A stretch of DNA of 45,841 nt, from the NCBI RefSeq assembly GCF_000819725.1, contig NZ_CDDH01000019.1, positions 1 through 45,841 on the forward strand, written 5' to 3'. Origin of the DNA: Aeromonas australiensis (GTDB taxonomy: Bacteria > Pseudomonadota > Gammaproteobacteria > Enterobacterales > Aeromonadaceae). This document shows positions 34,430 to 44,555 of the stretch, in pieces; the stretch's first letter is position 1; every line of letters starts with the position of its first letter. The translations under genes were made by a program, and so were the position numbers. Below the pieces are notes generated by a model. The model had not been told where the DNA came from. It ran no database searches and saw nothing but the letters and a program-made list of their open reading frames with translations.

Positions 34430-35962
34430 TTACAGGCTGGGCAGCACCCCGGCGGGGATCAGGTCGTTGTAGCTGGCACGACCCAGCAGGGCGGCGGCCG
34501 CTTCGATATCCGGCGCGAAGTACCTGTCCTTGTCGTAGAAGCTCACCTCTGCCCGCAGTCGTCCCTTGGCCAGCTCGATAAGCTCAGTACTGCGCAGGGG
34601 AGCGCGAAAATCGAGCCCCTGTGCCGCAGCCAGCAGTTCGACCGCCAGAATGCCGCGGGTGTTCTCGGCCATATCGGCCAGTCGGCGGCCGGCGAAGGTC
34701 GCCATGGAGACGTGATCCTCCTGATTGGCCGACGTAGGCAGGCTGTCCACCGAGGCGGGATGGGCCAAAGTCTTGTTCTCGGAGGCGAGCGCCGCCGAGG
34801 TGACCTGAGCGATCATAAAGCCGGAGTTGACCCCGCCGTTATTGACCAGAAACGCCGGCAGACCGGACATCCGCGAGTCGATCAGCAGTGCCATCCGCCG
34901 CTCTGAAAGTGAGCCGATTTCGGCGATGGCCAGCGCCAGGTTGTCGGCGGCGAAGGCGACCGGCTCTGCATGGAAGTTGCCGCCGGAGAGGATCTCTTCA
35001 TCCTCGGCAAACACCAGCGGGTTGTCGGAGACCGCGTTGGCCTCGCACACCAGCACTTCGGCGGCCTGGCGGATCTGGGTCAGGCAGGCCCCCATCACCT
35101 GCGGCTGGCAGCGCAATGAGTAGGGATCCTGCACCTTCTCGCAGTTGTGGTGGGACATGCCGATCTCGCTGCCATCCACCAGCAGGTGACGGTAGCAGGC
35201 AGCCGCGTCGATCTGGCCACGCTGACCTCGCACCGCGTGGATGCGGGCATCGAACGGGCGGCGGCTGCCAAGGGCAGCCTCCACGCTCATGGCGCCTATG
35301 GTGATGGCACCGGCGTAGAGATCCTCGGCGTGGAACAGCCCCTCCAGCGCAAAGGCGGTGCTGGCCTGAGTGCCGTTGAGCAGGGCCAATCCTTCTTTGG
35401 GTGCCAGCGAGATGGGCTCGAGCCCGGCAATCTTGAGGGCCGTGGCGGCGTCGATCAGCTCGCCCTTGTGGCGGGCCTTGCCTTCACCGATCAGCAGGCA
35501 GCTCATATGGGCCAGCGGTGCCAGATCGCCGGAAGCACCAACGGAGCCCTTCTTCGGCACCACCGGATAGACTTCGGCGTTGATAAGCCGTATCAGGGCC
35601 TCAAGCACCGTCAATCGGATGCCCGAGAAGCCCCGCGCTAGCGAGTTGAGCTTGAGTACCATCATCAACCGCACGGTGGCGTCATCCATGTATTCGCCGA
35701 TGCCCGCGGCATGGGAAAGCACAATGGAGCGCTGCAGCTCGTCCAGCTGCTCCACCGGAATGCGGGTGTTGGCCAACAGGCCAAAGCCGGTGTTGATGCC
35801 ATACACCACCCGGTTCTGCTCGATCACCTTGGTAACCACGGCAGCGGAGGCGTGGATCCCCGGCAGCGCGGCCGGATCCAGTGAAACATGTACCGGCTCG
35901 CGGCTGACGCGGCGCAGGGTGGCAAGACCCAGCTCGCCCGGAGTAATAGTCAATTCAAACAT
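34430..35962 (-). CDS. hutH: Histidine ammonia-lyase
   Basis: A 510-residue enzyme that turns histidine into urocanate and ammonia, the first step of the Hut pathway. The MIO cofactor arises from Ala143-Ser144-Gly145 in [14 protein letters not shown]. Tyr54 in [10 protein letters not shown] and the [14 protein letters not shown] segment are conserved active-site parts. I chose the ATG at 35962, preceded by AAAGGAAAGG and only 4 bases after the hutU stop; a longer in-frame reading overlaps hutU. It is the last gene of the operon. Confidence 0.98.
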   Translation of the reverse strand: MFELTITPGELGLATLRRVSREPVHVSLDPAALPGIHASAAVVTKVIEQNRVVYGINTGFGLLANTRIPVEQLDELQRSIVLSHAAGIGEYMDDATVRLMMVLKLNSLARGFSGIRLTVLEALIRLINAEVYPVVPKKGSVGASGDLAPLAHMSCLLIGEGKARHKGELIDAATALKIAGLEPISLAPKEGLALLNGTQASTAFALEGLFHAEDLYAGAITIGAMSVEAALGSRRPFDARIHAVRGQRGQIDAAACYRHLLVDGSEIGMSHHNCEKVQDPYSLRCQPQVMGACLTQIRQAAEVLVCEANAVSDNPLVFAEDEEILSGGNFHAEPVAFAADNLALAIAEIGSLSERRMALLIDSRMSGLPAFLVNNGGVNSGFMIAQVTSAALASENKTLAHPASVDSLPTSANQEDHVSMATFAGRRLADMAENTRGILAVELLAAAQGLDFRAPLRSTELIELAKGRLRAEVSFYDKDRYFAPDIEAAAALLGRASYNDLIPAGVLPSL

Positions 35963-35966
35963 GGTG

Positions 35967-37676
<1,710 letters not shown>

Positions 37677-37729
37677 ACACACTCCTTGTTGTATCAATAG
37701 GGTGCCTTCGGCGATATGCGGCCAAAGGG

Positions 37730-38692
37730 TTAACGGGTCAACAGATGAACCAGCCGCGCGGCCACACGGGCGCTGCGGTTGTCCTGATCCAGCGTCGGGT
37801 TGTACTCGGCCAGATCGGCAAGCCTGAGCTTGCCGCTGGCCCGGATATGGGCAATGAGCGGTTCGATCACCGCCAGCTCCACGCCGCGGGCGGCGGGAGC
37901 GCTAACTCCCGGCATCACAGCCGCCGGCAGCACATCGAGATCGATGGTCAGATAGAGGTGATCACAATCGGCGATAAAGGCATCCAGCCCGCTTAGCAAG
38001 GCTGGCAGCTCGGCCTGGGTCATCGCCTCATCCAGCACATGCCACACTCCCAACGCCTTGGCACGGGCAAACAGCGCCTGGGTATTGGCGGTCTCGGCTA
38101 CCCCGAGGCAGGCGTAGTGAAACGGCGCGCCCTGAGCGGCGCACTGCTCGGCAATCTGGAAGAAGGGGGTGCCTGAGCTCGCCAGCTCCAGCTTCATCCG
38201 CAAGTCGAAGTGGGCGTCGAAATTGATGATCCCGACCCGCCCCTCGCCACCAAGATGACGGTTGAGGCCGCTCCAGCTGCCAAACGCCACCTCGTGGCCG
38301 CCCCCCAGCACCAGCGGGAAGTGGCCCAAATCGAGCGCAGCGGCGACCCGCTCGGCCAGCCGGCCGTGGGCAGCGTCGAGATCGCCATCGAGGCAACTCA
38401 CATCCCCACCATCGTAGACGGGGCTATTGAGGTGCCAAGCAGTGTTGGCCAGCAGCTTGCGAATGGCCTGCGGCGCACCGGCCGCCCCCACTCGACCCTT
38501 GTTGCGGCGCACCCCTTCATCGCAGGCAAAACCGAGCAGCACCACACCGGCAGTGTCTTGTGCCCCGGCGGTCCAGGGCTGCGCCTCTTGCCAAGGCAGA
38601 ACTTTGTCATGCCAGCGCAGGGCCAGTTCACCATCTTCCGGATCCTGCCGTCCCTGCCAGAGCGACATATCGACCGGGTTGAACTTATCCAT
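37730..38692 (-). CDS. hutG: Formimidoylglutamase
   Basis: A 320-residue arginase-family enzyme that splits formiminoglutamate into glutamate and formamide, the last Hut step in this variant. The two-manganese ligands are in [21 protein letters not shown] and [10 protein letters not shown]. It overlaps the end of hutI by 8 bases. Having the arginase-type HutG means the pathway needs no separate deiminase/HutF branch. Confidence 0.96.
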   Translation of the reverse strand: MDKFNPVDMSLWQGRQDPEDGELALRWHDKVLPWQEAQPWTAGAQDTAGVVLLGFACDEGVRRNKGRVGAAGAPQAIRKLLANTAWHLNSPVYDGGDVSCLDGDLDAAHGRLAERVAAALDLGHFPLVLGGGHEVAFGSWSGLNRHLGGEGRVGIINFDAHFDLRMKLELASSGTPFFQIAEQCAAQGAPFHYACLGVAETANTQALFARAKALGVWHVLDEAMTQAELPALLSGLDAFIADCDHLYLTIDLDVLPAAVMPGVSAPAARGVELAVIEPLIAHIRASGKLRLADLAEYNPTLDQDNRSARVAARLVHLLTR

Positions 38693-39920
38693 GGAGGCTC
38701 TCCTCGCCGTTGAAGATGCGGCTTGCCAGCTGATCGACGCCGACCATGTAGCTCAGCTCGGCCGGATGAGCGCAGTGCCAGATCAGAAAATCAGCCGCCA
38801 TCCCCACCCTGAGCTGGCCAAGGTGTTCCTGCTCACCAAGCGCTTTGGCGGCGTGGCGGGTCACCCCGAGCATGGCCTCCAGCGGGGTCAGGCCAAACAG
38901 GGTGCAGGCCATGTTCATCGCCATCCGCAGCGAGACGATGGGGGCCGTACCCGGGTTGATGTCGGAGGAGACCGCCATCGCCACCCCCGCCTTGCGCAGG
39001 GCGGCAACCGGCGGCAGCTTGGTCTCTTTGAGAAAATAGAAGGCGGTGGGCAGCAGGGTGGCGACCACGCCGCGATGTGACAGCGCCTGGATCCCTTCCG
39101 GATCCAGATACTCCAGATGATCCACCGAGAGGGCGCCAAAGTTGGCAGCGAGGGTGCTGCCACCGAGATTGGAGAGCTGATCCATATGCCCTTTCACCGG
39201 CAGGCCATATTGATCCGCCGCCAGATAGACCTGCTCGGTCTGGGCCAGCGAGAAGCCGATGTGCTCGCAGAAAACATCTACCGCATCGGCCAGACCCGCC
39301 TCGGCGGCGGCCGGGATGATCTCCTGACAGATGGTTTCGACCCAGGAGTCGGGATCGTCGCGATACTCCGGCGGCACCGCATGGGCCGCCAGCAGAGTGG
39401 TCTTGACCCGGATCGGCAACGCCTCTCCCAGTCGGCGGGCCACCCGCAGCATCTTGAGTTCGTCATCCAGCGTCAGGCCGTAGCCGGACTTGATCTCCAC
39501 CGTGGTGACCCCTTCGCGGATCAGGGACCTGATCCGCGGCAGCGCCAGCTCATAGAGCTGCTCCTCGCTGGCGGCGCGGGTGGCACGCACCGTACTGATG
39601 ATGCCACCGCCCCGACGGGCGATCTCGGCATAAGGCACCCCCTGCTGGCGCAGCTCGAACTCCTCGGCACGGCTGCCGGCGAAGACCAGATGGGTGTGGC
39701 AATCGATAAGGCCGGGGGTGACCAGCTTGCCCTGCATATCCAGCCAATGGGCGGGATACGGCCCCTTCAACTCGGCCATCGGCACCAGGGAGTGGATCTT
39801 GCCATCCCTCACGCCGATGGCATGGAGCGGCAGCAGGCCGTAGTCGGCCAGCTCATCATTCAGGGTAGCGGGCGTCACGTTGAGCCAGACCCGCTCGCAG
39901 TTCAACAGTTCCTTGTTCAT
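38685..39920 (-). CDS. hutI: Imidazolonepropionase
   Basis: A 411-residue amidohydrolase that opens the ring of imidazolone propionate to formiminoglutamate. The metal HxH is in GLIDCHTHLVFAGSRAEEF. Further parts are KSGYGLTLDDELKML, HMDQLSNLGG and the late Asp in VAMAVSSDINPGT. It is first in the hutIGUH operon. GAGG sits before the ATG at 39920, and a perfect operator palindrome lies 12-23 bases upstream of it. Confidence 0.97.
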   Translation of the reverse strand: MNKELLNCERVWLNVTPATLNDELADYGLLPLHAIGVRDGKIHSLVPMAELKGPYPAHWLDMQGKLVTPGLIDCHTHLVFAGSRAEEFELRQQGVPYAEIARRGGGIISTVRATRAASEEQLYELALPRIRSLIREGVTTVEIKSGYGLTLDDELKMLRVARRLGEALPIRVKTTLLAAHAVPPEYRDDPDSWVETICQEIIPAAAEAGLADAVDVFCEHIGFSLAQTEQVYLAADQYGLPVKGHMDQLSNLGGSTLAANFGALSVDHLEYLDPEGIQALSHRGVVATLLPTAFYFLKETKLPPVAALRKAGVAMAVSSDINPGTAPIVSLRMAMNMACTLFGLTPLEAMLGVTRHAAKALGEQEHLGQLRVGMAADFLIWHCAHPAELSYMVGVDQLASRIFNGEESLHG

Positions 39921-39931
39921 AGCGACCTCAA

Positions 39932-39943
39932 ATGTATATACAT
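39932..39943. promoter_or_regulatory. HutC operator at the hutI promoter
   Basis: The perfect 12-base palindrome ATGTATATACAT matches the TGTATATACA core of HutC sites known in Pseudomonas and Klebsiella. It overlaps the expected transcription start of hutI, so a bound repressor would block initiation. Confidence 0.85.
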
Positions 39944-39946
39944 ATT

Positions 39947-40008
39947 CTTATAGTCGATCTATTCGACAAAAGGAAGAACACTATTTACATCCTGATAACA
40001 GCGTCACG
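39947..40008 (-). promoter_or_regulatory. Candidate hutI promoter with CRP-like site
   Basis: Minus strand: TATAAG (39947-39952) is a 5-of-6 -10 box, but no good -35 lies 17 bases up. A CRP-like half-conserved site (39993-40008, TGATA-N6-TCACG, 7 of 10) is centred about 60 bases before the expected start, a normal class I activator position. Hut operons are CRP-activated in enteric bacteria; the role here is inferred. Confidence 0.4.
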
Positions 40009-40024
40009 CTTAGAGTTTAAGCAC

Positions 40025-40046
40025 AAAAAAACCCACCAGAGGTGGG
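40025..40046 (-). terminator. Terminator of hutC
   Basis: Minus strand: 6-bp stem CCCACC/GGTGGG with a TCT loop followed by seven T, 28 bases after the hutC stop. It separates hutC from the hutIGUH promoter. Confidence 0.88.
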
Positions 40047-40063
40047 CTTGAGAACAGATGATT

Positions 40064-40073
40064 TGTATATACA
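40064..40073. promoter_or_regulatory. Second HutC operator core, just after hutC
   Basis: Perfect palindrome TGTATATACA, two bases past the hutC stop and 120 bases upstream of the first operator. Its position between hutC and its terminator is unusual for a simple promoter block; it may pair with the first site by looping, or act as a roadblock. Confidence 0.75.
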
Positions 40074-40074
40074 C

Positions 40075-40782
40075 CTATGTCATGTGAGTCTTGGAACTCA
40101 ACTTGTAACGGGAGCCCGGGGAGAGCAAACGAGCGTAGGAGACCAGATATCCCTCCGACCAGGTACGCCGGTGCAACAACAGGCAGGGGGAATCTACGCG
40201 GATCTGCAACAATCCCGCCTCACCGGCGCTCGGCAGCACGGCTTCCACCACGTGTTCCATCTCGGAGAGGGGGCAGACATCCATCAGATAGCGGTTGGGG
40301 GTCTGTTGGGTAAAGTCCTGCTCGCCATAGCCTGGCAGGCGCCCGGCATCGACAAAGCGCTCTTCCAGTTGTAGCGGCTCACCATCGGCCTGATGGACGA
40401 TCAGGCTGTGAAAGATGGGGGCGCCAACCCGCAGCCCCAGTTGTACCGCCACCTTCTCGTCGGCGGCCAGTCGCTGCAGCCGGATCACCCGGGCACTATA
40501 TTCGCCGCCCCGCTCGGCAATCTCGTCGGCAATATTGCGAATAGCCAGCAGCGGCGACTCGGTACGTCTGTCCGCCACGAAACTGCCGGAACCGGCGGTA
40601 CGCACCAGCCACCCCTCAGCCACCAGCTCCCGCAGTGCCCGGTTGACCGTCATCCGGCTCACGGTGAACTGCTCGCACAAGGCCACTTCGGTCGGGATCC
40701 TGTCCCCCGCCTGATAGTGGCGTTCGCGGATCCCGTCCAGAATGTGCTGCTTGATCTGCAGATAGAGAGCTGGCGCCACCAT
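40075..40782 (-). CDS. hutC: Histidine utilization repressor HutC (GntR/HutC family)
   Basis: A 235-residue regulator. The N-terminal GntR winged helix (about 1-72) has DRIPTEVALCEQFTVSRMTVNRALRELVAEGWLVR and the wing GSGSFVA. A UTRA ligand domain follows (about 90-230), which binds urocanate in HutC proteins and releases DNA. It has the same direction as hutIGUH but is separated from it by a terminator. It starts 8 bases after the carbonic anhydrase stop, so at least part of its transcription may come from the can promoter. Confidence 0.95.
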   Translation of the reverse strand: MVAPALYLQIKQHILDGIRERHYQAGDRIPTEVALCEQFTVSRMTVNRALRELVAEGWLVRTAGSGSFVADRRTESPLLAIRNIADEIAERGGEYSARVIRLQRLAADEKVAVQLGLRVGAPIFHSLIVHQADGEPLQLEERFVDAGRLPGYGEQDFTQQTPNRYLMDVCPLSEMEHVVEAVLPSAGEAGLLQIRVDSPCLLLHRRTWSEGYLVSYARLLSPGSRYKLSSKTHMT

Positions 40783-40790
40783 GAAGCGCC

Positions 40791-41450
40791 CTAGCGCCGA
40801 CGGTGGGGCGGACGCATGTCCGGCCAGGCGCGGTAGACATCGGGGATCTGATCCGGCCCGCTGATGCAGAGATCGAGATCGTGCAGCAAGCCATCCTTGA
40901 TCCCGTAGATCCAGCCGTGAACGGCCAGCTCCTGCCCCTTGCGCCAGGCGTTCTGGATGATGGTGGTGTGGCAGACGTTGGCGACCTGTTCGGCCACGTT
41001 CAGCTCACACAGGTAGTCGAAGCGCTCATGCTCATCCTCGATGGCCTCGAGCTCTTCATCATATTTGAAGTAGACATCCTTGATGTTACGCAGCCAGTTA
41101 TCGATGAGCCCCAGTTCCTGATTCTGCATCGCTGCCTTGACGCCGCCGCAGCCGTAGTGGCCGCAGACGATGATGTGCTTTACCTTGAGCACCTCCACCG
41201 CGTATTGCAGCACGGAGAGACAGTTGAAATCGGTGTGCACCACCAGATTGGCGACGTTGCGGTGGACGAAGACATCCCCCGGCAACAACCCCATCAGCTG
41301 GTTGGCGGGGACCCGGCTGTCGGAACAACCGATCCAGAGGTATTCAGGGGCCTGCTGGGCAGAAAGGGTGGCAAAGAAATTGGGATCTTCGGCCTTGATC
41401 CGTTCGGCCCACTCACGGTTGTTGGTAAACAGGTCGTTCAACAGTTTCAC
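40791..41450 (-). CDS. can: Beta-class carbonic anhydrase
   Basis: A 219-residue enzyme, the size of E. coli Can (220), converting CO2 and bicarbonate. Zinc ligands are Cys42 and Asp44 in WIGCSDSRVPANQL, and His98 and Cys101 in VCGHYGCGGVKAAM. The start is a GTG at 41450 with GGGAGAG upstream. The gene sits between rpoH (with its terminator) and hutC; that can and hutC are only 8 bases apart looks accidental functionally. Confidence 0.96.
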   Translation of the reverse strand: MKLLNDLFTNNREWAERIKAEDPNFFATLSAQQAPEYLWIGCSDSRVPANQLMGLLPGDVFVHRNVANLVVHTDFNCLSVLQYAVEVLKVKHIIVCGHYGCGGVKAAMQNQELGLIDNWLRNIKDVYFKYDEELEAIEDEHERFDYLCELNVAEQVANVCHTTIIQNAWRKGQELAVHGWIYGIKDGLLHDLDLCISGPDQIPDVYRAWPDMRPPHRRR

Positions 41451-41535
41451 TATCTGCTCTCCCTACTGTGGCAGTAGCGGCAACATAACATAGACAAGGG
41501 TAACAAAGGCAAGGCCGACCAGATCCCAGCCAAAC

Positions 41536-41563
41536 AAAAACAGGGCCATCAGGCCCTGTTTTT
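41536..41563. terminator. Terminator of rpoH
   Basis: A 12-bp perfect stem AAAAACAGGGCC/GGCCCTGTTTTT with an ATCA loop, 13 bases after the rpoH stop. T runs appear on both strands, but only rpoH reads into it here. Confidence 0.93.
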
Positions 41564-41576
41564 ATGAGAGGAAGCA

Positions 41577-42431
41577 TCAGGCTTCCATGGCATCTTTCAG
41601 CTTCTTGAGTGCGTTTTTCTCAAGCTGACGCACCCGCTCGGCAGAGACGCCGTAGGTATCGGCCAGCTCCTGCAGCGTGGTCTTGCTGTCATCATCGAGC
41701 CAGCGGGCGCGGATGATGTGCTGGCTGCGTTCATCCAGGGTGGCAAGGGCCAAGCTCAGGCGACGGGTCGCGTGATCGTCCCAGTTGTCGTTCTCGATGG
41801 TCGCGGCCAGATCGGAGGACTTGTCCTCCAGATAGTGAACAGGCGCGAAACCGCCCTCTTCTTCATCATCACCAACCAGATCGAACGCCTGATCGTAGTT
41901 GGCCATCCGCGCTTCCATTTCGGTCACATCGCTGGCAGAGACGCCGAGATCGGCCGCCACTGCCTGCACCTCTTCGTGGTTCAGCCAGCCCAGACGCTTT
42001 TTGGATTTGCGCAGGTTGAAGAAGAGCTTGCGCTGGGCCTTGGTGGTCGCCACCTTGACCATGCGCCAGTTGCGCAGGACATATTCGTGGATTTCGGCCT
42101 TGATCCAGTGCACGGCGAAGGAGACCAGACGCACGCCGACCGTCGGATCGAAGCGCTTGACCGCCTTCATCAGGCCGATGTTGCCTTCCTGTACCAGATC
42201 AGCCTGAGGCAGACCGTAACCGGCATAACTCTTGGCGACATGAACGACAAAGCGCAGGTGCGACATAACCAGCTGACGGGCAGCCTCGAGATCGCCATCC
42301 CGCTGCAAACGCTCAGCCAGTTCACGCTCTTCCTCTGCGCTCAGCACCGGAATCGAGTTGACTGCCTGGATATAGCTTTCCAGACTACCTTGCGGAATCA
42401 GAGCCATAGTGCGCTGCAATGAAGTTCCCAT
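41577..42431 (-). CDS. rpoH: RNA polymerase heat-shock sigma factor RpoH (sigma-32)
   Basis: A 284-residue sigma factor, the same length as E. coli RpoH. Region 2 has [20 protein letters not shown] and [19 protein letters not shown]. The RpoH box [10 protein letters not shown], which controls chaperone and FtsH regulation, is intact. Region 4 ([20 protein letters not shown]) is a full helix-turn-helix. The ATG at 42431 has AGAGG at good distance. It follows ftsYEX, the usual order, but 450 bases of noncoding DNA separate it from ftsX. Confidence 0.98.
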   Translation of the reverse strand: MGTSLQRTMALIPQGSLESYIQAVNSIPVLSAEEERELAERLQRDGDLEAARQLVMSHLRFVVHVAKSYAGYGLPQADLVQEGNIGLMKAVKRFDPTVGVRLVSFAVHWIKAEIHEYVLRNWRMVKVATTKAQRKLFFNLRKSKKRLGWLNHEEVQAVAADLGVSASDVTEMEARMANYDQAFDLVGDDEEEGGFAPVHYLEDKSSDLAATIENDNWDDHATRRLSLALATLDERSQHIIRARWLDDDSKTTLQELADTYGVSAERVRQLEKNALKKLKDAMEA

Positions 42432-42583
42432 CTGTTACCTCTTACTTTTCAATCGAATCAGTCTAACACCCTGAGAGGGCCTGTCTACTGACCGGATGCC
42501 ATTCTGCGGCGTGTATCAAGGAACATGCCCAGTTTTAGACCGGCTTATCTTAAGCCTGCAGAATGAATCATGAATGAACAGTC

Positions 42584-42613
42584 AAAAAAAGGGGGTCACA
42601 ATGAAGGACCCCC
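42584..42613 (-). terminator. Terminator in the rpoH-ftsX gap (minus)
   Basis: Stem GGGGGTC/GACCCCC (42607-42613 with 42591-42597), 9-base loop, then seven T on the minus strand. It would insulate rpoH from upstream transcription and end any RNA made from the gap. Confidence 0.9.
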
Positions 42614-42724
42614 GAAAAGTAGCATGCTAAGTCCATTGTTGCGGAGCTCGCAACCTTCACATGCTTGCCAAGTCTGACGAGCAAGGCAGAGGGGCCACAC
42701 TCGTATAAATGCTTCAGCTTTAAT
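42584..42724 (-). ncRNA. Candidate small RNA upstream of rpoH
   Basis: A strong intrinsic terminator (42584-42613, minus) lies 150 bases before rpoH with no gene feeding it. Upstream are nested stems: AGCATG/CATGCT enclosing GTTGCG/CGCAAC with a 5-base loop. A TATAAG box (42731-42736) would start transcription near 42724, giving about 140 bases. The -35 is poor (TGGATC). It could instead be the end of an ftsX read-through transcript. No known sRNA family is recognised. Confidence 0.4.
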
Positions 42725-42745
42725 AGACTGCTTATAAATTAGAAG

Positions 42746-42836
42746 GTTCACTGGATCCAGCGAAGATCCGGCAGATCATTGTTATTCAGAATACTCTGAC
42801 TAGGGGGGCCAAGCCAGAAACGGCCCCTCTTTTACT
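42746..42836 (+). ncRNA. Candidate divergent small RNA in the rpoH-ftsX gap (plus)
   Basis: A plus-strand terminator-like hairpin (42803-42836, GGGGCC/GGCCCC plus two outer pairs, then TCTTTTACTT) has no plus-strand gene before it. A TATAAA box at 42734-42739 overlaps the minus-strand box. The 90 bases between contain TCAGA/TCTGA and CTGGATCCAG foldbacks. Promoter evidence is weak (no -35). It may instead be a hairpin at the 3' end of the ftsX mRNA read the other way. Confidence 0.3.
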
Positions 42837-42882
42837 TGATCCGCCTCGCAAAATCCAGCGATTTACTTTGATGATAAAGTAA

Positions 42883-43836
42883 TCAGGATGGCTCTATGTC
42901 ACGAATGTGGCGATGAACCGAGAACCAGGAGGCAATCAGCCCCAGCAGAGCGCCCAGCAAGATCAGATTGATCCCGTCTACCGCCCCCATGCCGACCAAC
43001 CGGAAATTACTGTTATACAAGCCAGCCAGCGCCTTCACCGCTCCTTCGCTCCAGATCACCATCACTTCGGTCAGCCACCAGGCCAACATGCCACCGATCA
43101 CCCCGAACCAGATGCCGGTATAGAGGAAGGGGCGATGAATAAAAGAGTCGGTCGCCCCCACCAGTTTGAGCACTTCGATCTCGGAACGCTGATTCAGAAT
43201 GTTGAGACGCAGGGTATTGCCGACAATCAGCAACACGGCAGAGAGCAGCAGCACTGCGATGCCGGTAATGGTGTGGCGCAGCAGGTTCATGATCCCCTGC
43301 AGTCGGGTCAACCACTGCAGATCCAGCTTGCCTTGCTCAACGCCAACTTCGTTGTTGAGCTTGCCCAGCAACTCGGCAGCCCCTTCCGGGTTCTGCCAGC
43401 GCGGGTCAGGAATAACGCTCAACACGGGCGGCAGCGGGTTGCTGTCCAGATAATCGAGGGCATCGCCGAAGCCGGAGATCTCGCGAAACTCGCGCAACGC
43501 ATCGTCCCGGCTCAGATAAGTGACCGAATCCACCTCGGGATAGAGCAGGATCCTGTGCTGCAATTCGAGAATACTCTGTTCCGGCAGATCTTTACGCAGG
43601 TAAAGGGAGATCTGGGAACTGGTCTGCCAGCTCCCCTCCACCACCTCGGCGTTTTTCAACAATACGTGGAAACAGGAGGGCAGTGCCAGACTGACACCAA
43701 GCACCGCCAGCGTCATCAGGGAGGCGAGCGGATTGCGCCACAACTCCCCGAGACTGGCAAACGCCTGCCGCACATGGTCAACCCCGTACATCATCAGGCG
43801 GCGCAGTGGCGGTTGTTTATGACGAACGATAGCCAT
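42883..43836 (-). CDS. ftsX: Cell division protein FtsX
   Basis: A 317-residue ABC-type membrane protein with a cytoplasmic N-terminus, TM1 near 38-60, a periplasmic domain that activates murein hydrolases through EnvC (about 65-185, QISLYLRKDLPEQSILELQ), and three further helices with the FtsX/MacB motif LRLNILNQRSEIEVLKLVGATDSFI. It pairs with FtsE. The start overlaps the ftsE stop by one base (TGATG). Confidence 0.97.
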   Translation of the reverse strand: MAIVRHKQPPLRRLMMYGVDHVRQAFASLGELWRNPLASLMTLAVLGVSLALPSCFHVLLKNAEVVEGSWQTSSQISLYLRKDLPEQSILELQHRILLYPEVDSVTYLSRDDALREFREISGFGDALDYLDSNPLPPVLSVIPDPRWQNPEGAAELLGKLNNEVGVEQGKLDLQWLTRLQGIMNLLRHTITGIAVLLLSAVLLIVGNTLRLNILNQRSEIEVLKLVGATDSFIHRPFLYTGIWFGVIGGMLAWWLTEVMVIWSEGAVKALAGLYNSNFRLVGMGAVDGINLILLGALLGLIASWFSVHRHIRDIEPS

Positions 43837-44504
43837 CAGAGCTCCTCCCCGGCCGAATACATGCGCCCCGCCTTGAGGGTCAGGGTGCGATAGCGCATGC
43901 GGGCGATCAACCCCAGATCATGGGTGGCAATCAGTACCGAGACCCCAAAATTGTTGAACTCCTGAAATAACCGCATGATATCCATGGAGAGCTGGGGATC
44001 CAGGTTACCGGTCGGCTCATCCGCCAGCAGCAGCGGCGGCTTGTTGACGATGGCGCGGGCGATGCCGACCCGCTGCTGTTCACCACCGGAGAGCATCCGC
44101 GGCTGGTAGCGCTCCTTGCCGAGTAGCCCGACTTTGTCGAGAGCCGCGGCCACCCGTTTGTTGATATCGGCATGGCTGTAGCCATCGATCACTAACGGCA
44201 GCGCCACGTTGTCGAACACGGTTCTGTCCATCAGCAGCCGATGATCCTGAAAGATCATCCCAATCTGGCGGCGAACATAGGGTATCTCATCACGCTTGAT
44301 GTGGCTGACGTCGTCACCATGAAAGAAGACGCGGCCATCGGTTGGCCGCTCCATCACGCTAATCAGTTTGAGGAGGGTACTCTTGCCCGCCCCCGAGTGA
44401 CCGGTCAGAAAGGCCATCTCACCCTTGCGCAGGTGAAAGCTGACCTTTTGCAACGCCTGATGACCACCGCTGTATACCTTGCTGACCTTGTCAAAACGAA
44501 TCAT
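43836..44504 (-). CDS. ftsE: Cell division ATP-binding protein FtsE
   Basis: A 222-residue ABC ATPase. Walker A GHSGAGKS at 35-42, Q-loop [11 protein letters not shown], signature MLSGGEQQR, Walker [14 protein letters not shown] and the switch His in [10 protein letters not shown] are all present. It drives FtsX to switch on amidases at the division septum. It begins 51 bases after the ftsY stop, behind a hairpin. Confidence 0.98.
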   Translation of the reverse strand: MIRFDKVSKVYSGGHQALQKVSFHLRKGEMAFLTGHSGAGKSTLLKLISVMERPTDGRVFFHGDDVSHIKRDEIPYVRRQIGMIFQDHRLLMDRTVFDNVALPLVIDGYSHADINKRVAAALDKVGLLGKERYQPRMLSGGEQQRVGIARAIVNKPPLLLADEPTGNLDPQLSMDIMRLFQEFNNFGVSVLIATHDLGLIARMRYRTLTLKAGRMYSAGEEL

Positions 44505-44524
44505 AACGGTTCCCTGACATTGAC

Positions 44525-44545
44525 AAACCCCGGCCTGAGCCGGGG
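44525..44545 (-). terminator. Weak terminator-like hairpin between ftsY and ftsE
   Basis: Stem CCCCGGC/GCCGGGG with a 4-base loop (44528-44545), followed by only TTTGTC on the minus strand. It may trim ftsEX message or protect the ftsY 3' end, since ftsYEX is normally one operon. Confidence 0.5.
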
Positions 44546-44555
44546 CATGCGCTGC

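Larger units (their letters stand above)
42432..42882. other. rpoH-ftsX intergenic region
   Basis: This 450-base gap has no coding ORF. Besides the two outward terminators and the AT-rich core (42700-42745), it holds a hairpin at the ftsX stop (TTACTTT/AAAGTAA, 42863-42882), a small hairpin GGCTTA/TAAGCC (42542-42556), and the unmapped rpoH promoters between about 42432 and 42580. TTGATA on the minus strand near 42516 may be a -35 box, but no good -10 follows. Confidence 0.6.

Noticed and set aside
42883..42884. Hairpin GGGGCC/GGCCCC near 42805-42827 as the ftsX terminator on minus
   Set aside because: There is no T run on the minus side; the T-rich tail lies on the plus strand.
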